Positions 62,849 to 64,000 of a stretch of DNA of 64,000 nt are shown one piece after another. Location of the stretch: NCBI GenBank assembly GCA_019155205.2, contig JAHNZQ020000049.1, forward strand, positions 1,489,369-1,553,368, read 5' to 3'. The DNA is from Gracilaria vermiculophylla (Eukaryota > Rhodophyta > Florideophyceae > Gracilariales > Gracilariaceae). A program made the translations under genes and the position numbers. A model generated the notes under the pieces. That model saw nothing but the letters and a program-made list of their open reading frames with translations, was not told the DNA's origin and made no database searches. Every line of letters starts with the position of its first letter. Position 1 is the stretch's first letter.

Positions 62849-63313
62849 TCACCTAGGATTAGCGGAGTCCATTGACTGGTGGACCAACGCAGGCGTCGAG
62901 TTTCAGGACAAAACTGGCACTGACGAAACGCACACGTGGGGCTGACACAAAACACTTTCAGTTTCGAAATCCAAGCAGGGGCAGGTGATTGTTAACGAGG
63001 GGGTAATTTTGCTGAGGAAGGCTGGTTCGGTTTGGAACTCAGACACACAGCAGATGCAGTCGGATACAGGAGCAAGGGGGGACGTGGGCAACGGACCGAG
63101 GCGTGAGAACCGCCAGGCTCGTGGAGCACATTGCAAGCACAGAATTTTACTACGTACAGACTGTTTCAAAAACATACGACATGCTGTGAAATCTCAAAAA
63201 AACGAACAAATGTATACTGTACGCCTACAAAAATAAGTTTCAGAAAAAAGTGAAGTCAAAAAAACGTTTCAAAATCATATGATCATCAATAACAAATCTT
63301 TTCTGCGCGACGC
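62849..63313. other. Intergenic, 465 bp
   Basis: Promoter side of the kinase gene and the flank of the Tc1-like element. I could not identify a terminal inverted repeat. Confidence 0.4.
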
Positions 63314-64000
63314 TCAATAGTTTATTTTGCATCCTTTTTGCTGTATAACGCTAATGCAGCGTTTCGGCATCGAATTGATGTACTTTTCCATAGTTGAAAC
63401 TGTTATAGATTTCCAGCAATTTTTAATACAGTTTTTGAGTTCAAAAACTGTCTGAAATTGTCTTCCATGCGCATAAACCATCCTTGCCAGCAGTCCCCAA
63501 ATGTTTTTGATTTGGTTCAAATCTGGTGAGCGCGCTGGCCACTCTAAAACATATATCTCAGACTCCTGTAGCCATTTTTTGATTAAAGATGCAGTGTGTA
63601 CAGGCGCATTATCCTGTTAAAAAATGAAATTTTCTTCATGGAAACATAAACCAAAAGGTAGCACATAGTTATATAGAGCTTCTTGATATTTTTCTGCACT
63701 CATTTTTGTTTCAATGAAGGCAATTTCCGTTAGACCTTTTTTAGAACTGCCCGCCCAGACCAGTATAGTGCCCCCACCGGAGTGCCTGGTATAAAATTCA
63801 TGACTTTCCTTACGAAGATCGTGCCAATAATATTTGTAGCAATCTGGTCCGTCCAAGTTGACCTTTTTTAAATCAGTAAAAATAAAAGATGTCCATTTCT
63901 TTTTCTAGTAGGCTTTTCTAGCACACCAGTCAATCCTCTTTTGCTTGTGATGGTCTTGGAGAAAGAAAGTTTTCTTCATTTTTTTATATTTATATAAATT
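63314..64000 (-). pseudogene. Tc1/mariner transposase relic, runs off window
   Basis: One reading frame across the whole stretch gives a Tc1-family DDE transposase: an HKQKRIDWCARK-like segment, NLDGPD and YYWHDLRKE, then QDNAPVHTASLIKKW and SPDLNQIKNIWGLLARMVYA, ending at the normal C-terminus. Two in-frame stops interrupt it (63905-63907 TAG and 63617-63619 TAA). The third catalytic residue, 34 residues after the second Asp and normally Glu, is Lys. The element is therefore inactive. The 5' part lies beyond the window. AT-rich composition differs from the neighbouring genes. Confidence 0.9.

Noticed and set aside
63190..63260. Possible terminal inverted repeat of the Tc1-like element
   Set aside because: AT-rich with several TA dinucleotides, but the partner end lies outside the window, so no repeat can be demonstrated.
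1..64000. CRISPR arrays, prokaryotic operons, phage genes and tRNA genes
   Set aside because: No spaced short repeats, no Shine-Dalgarno-led gene strings and no convincing cloverleaf were found by eye; the gene content is eukaryotic.

Overview
The window is nuclear DNA of a photosynthetic eukaryote, most likely a red alga. A three-exon gene at 37.65-38.50 kb encodes an LHCR-type chlorophyll a-binding antenna protein, and several predicted proteins carry plastid-type N-terminal extensions (GET3b-like ATPase, FIST protein, NUMOD3/zinc-finger protein, MenG-like methyltransferase). Genes are compact and mostly intronless. The introns that can be placed are short (about 78-250 nt) GT-AG introns, and several sit close to the start codon. 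Nothing suggests bacterial or organellar DNA. The species cannot be named from the sequence alone.

Layout. 1-8.1 kb is AT-richer and gene-poor: small unsupported ORFs, two copies of a hairpin-forming element, a 92-bp tandem duplication and a 37-bp direct repeat. 8.1-26 kb is a normal gene-dense stretch: a hypothetical nuclear-looking protein, uL23, a MenG/UbiE methyltransferase, a CUE+TULIP-like protein divergent from PRMT5, a FIST protein divergent from a NUMOD3/DnaJ-zinc-finger protein, an 80-bp minisatellite, 3-phosphoglycerate dehydrogenase, a four-exon ARL1 GTPase and a METTL1/Trm8-type tRNA m7G methyltransferase. 26-52 kb is extremely GC-rich, with alanine-, arginine- and proline-rich proteins: a hypothetical helical protein with a duplicated 3' end, a PH-kinase with an altered active site, a SANT/Myb-like protein, eL39, a bacterial-type TrmB, a secreted FG-GAP/VCBS protein, the LHCR antenna gene, a phosphoribosyltransferase, a nucleotide-sugar transporter, a plastid GET3 homologue, eIF5, TRM13 and a 14-repeat PPR protein. 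52-63 kb returns to moderate composition: a hypothetical protein, a membrane-anchored Nudix-like protein, MED6, a low-complexity acidic protein with a possible Byr4/Bfa1-like motif and a large Cdc7/MAP3K-epsilon-type kinase. The window ends inside a dead Tc1-family transposon.

Functional themes. Three tRNA methyltransferases (two TrmB/Trm8 types and TRM13) and translation factors (uL23, eL39, eIF5) lie within 36 kb, but in eukaryotes such proximity need not be functional. Many neighbours are divergent pairs with 300-650 bp between start codons, so shared promoters are likely. The observations most worth following are the adjacency of a Cdc7/MAP3K-epsilon kinase and a possible Byr4-like protein (a candidate septation/mitotic-exit pair), the PH-kinase with HWD and DFS in place of HRD and DFG, the CUE+TULIP architecture, and the repeat family of the AT-rich left end. 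I did not find a clearly new multi-gene system.
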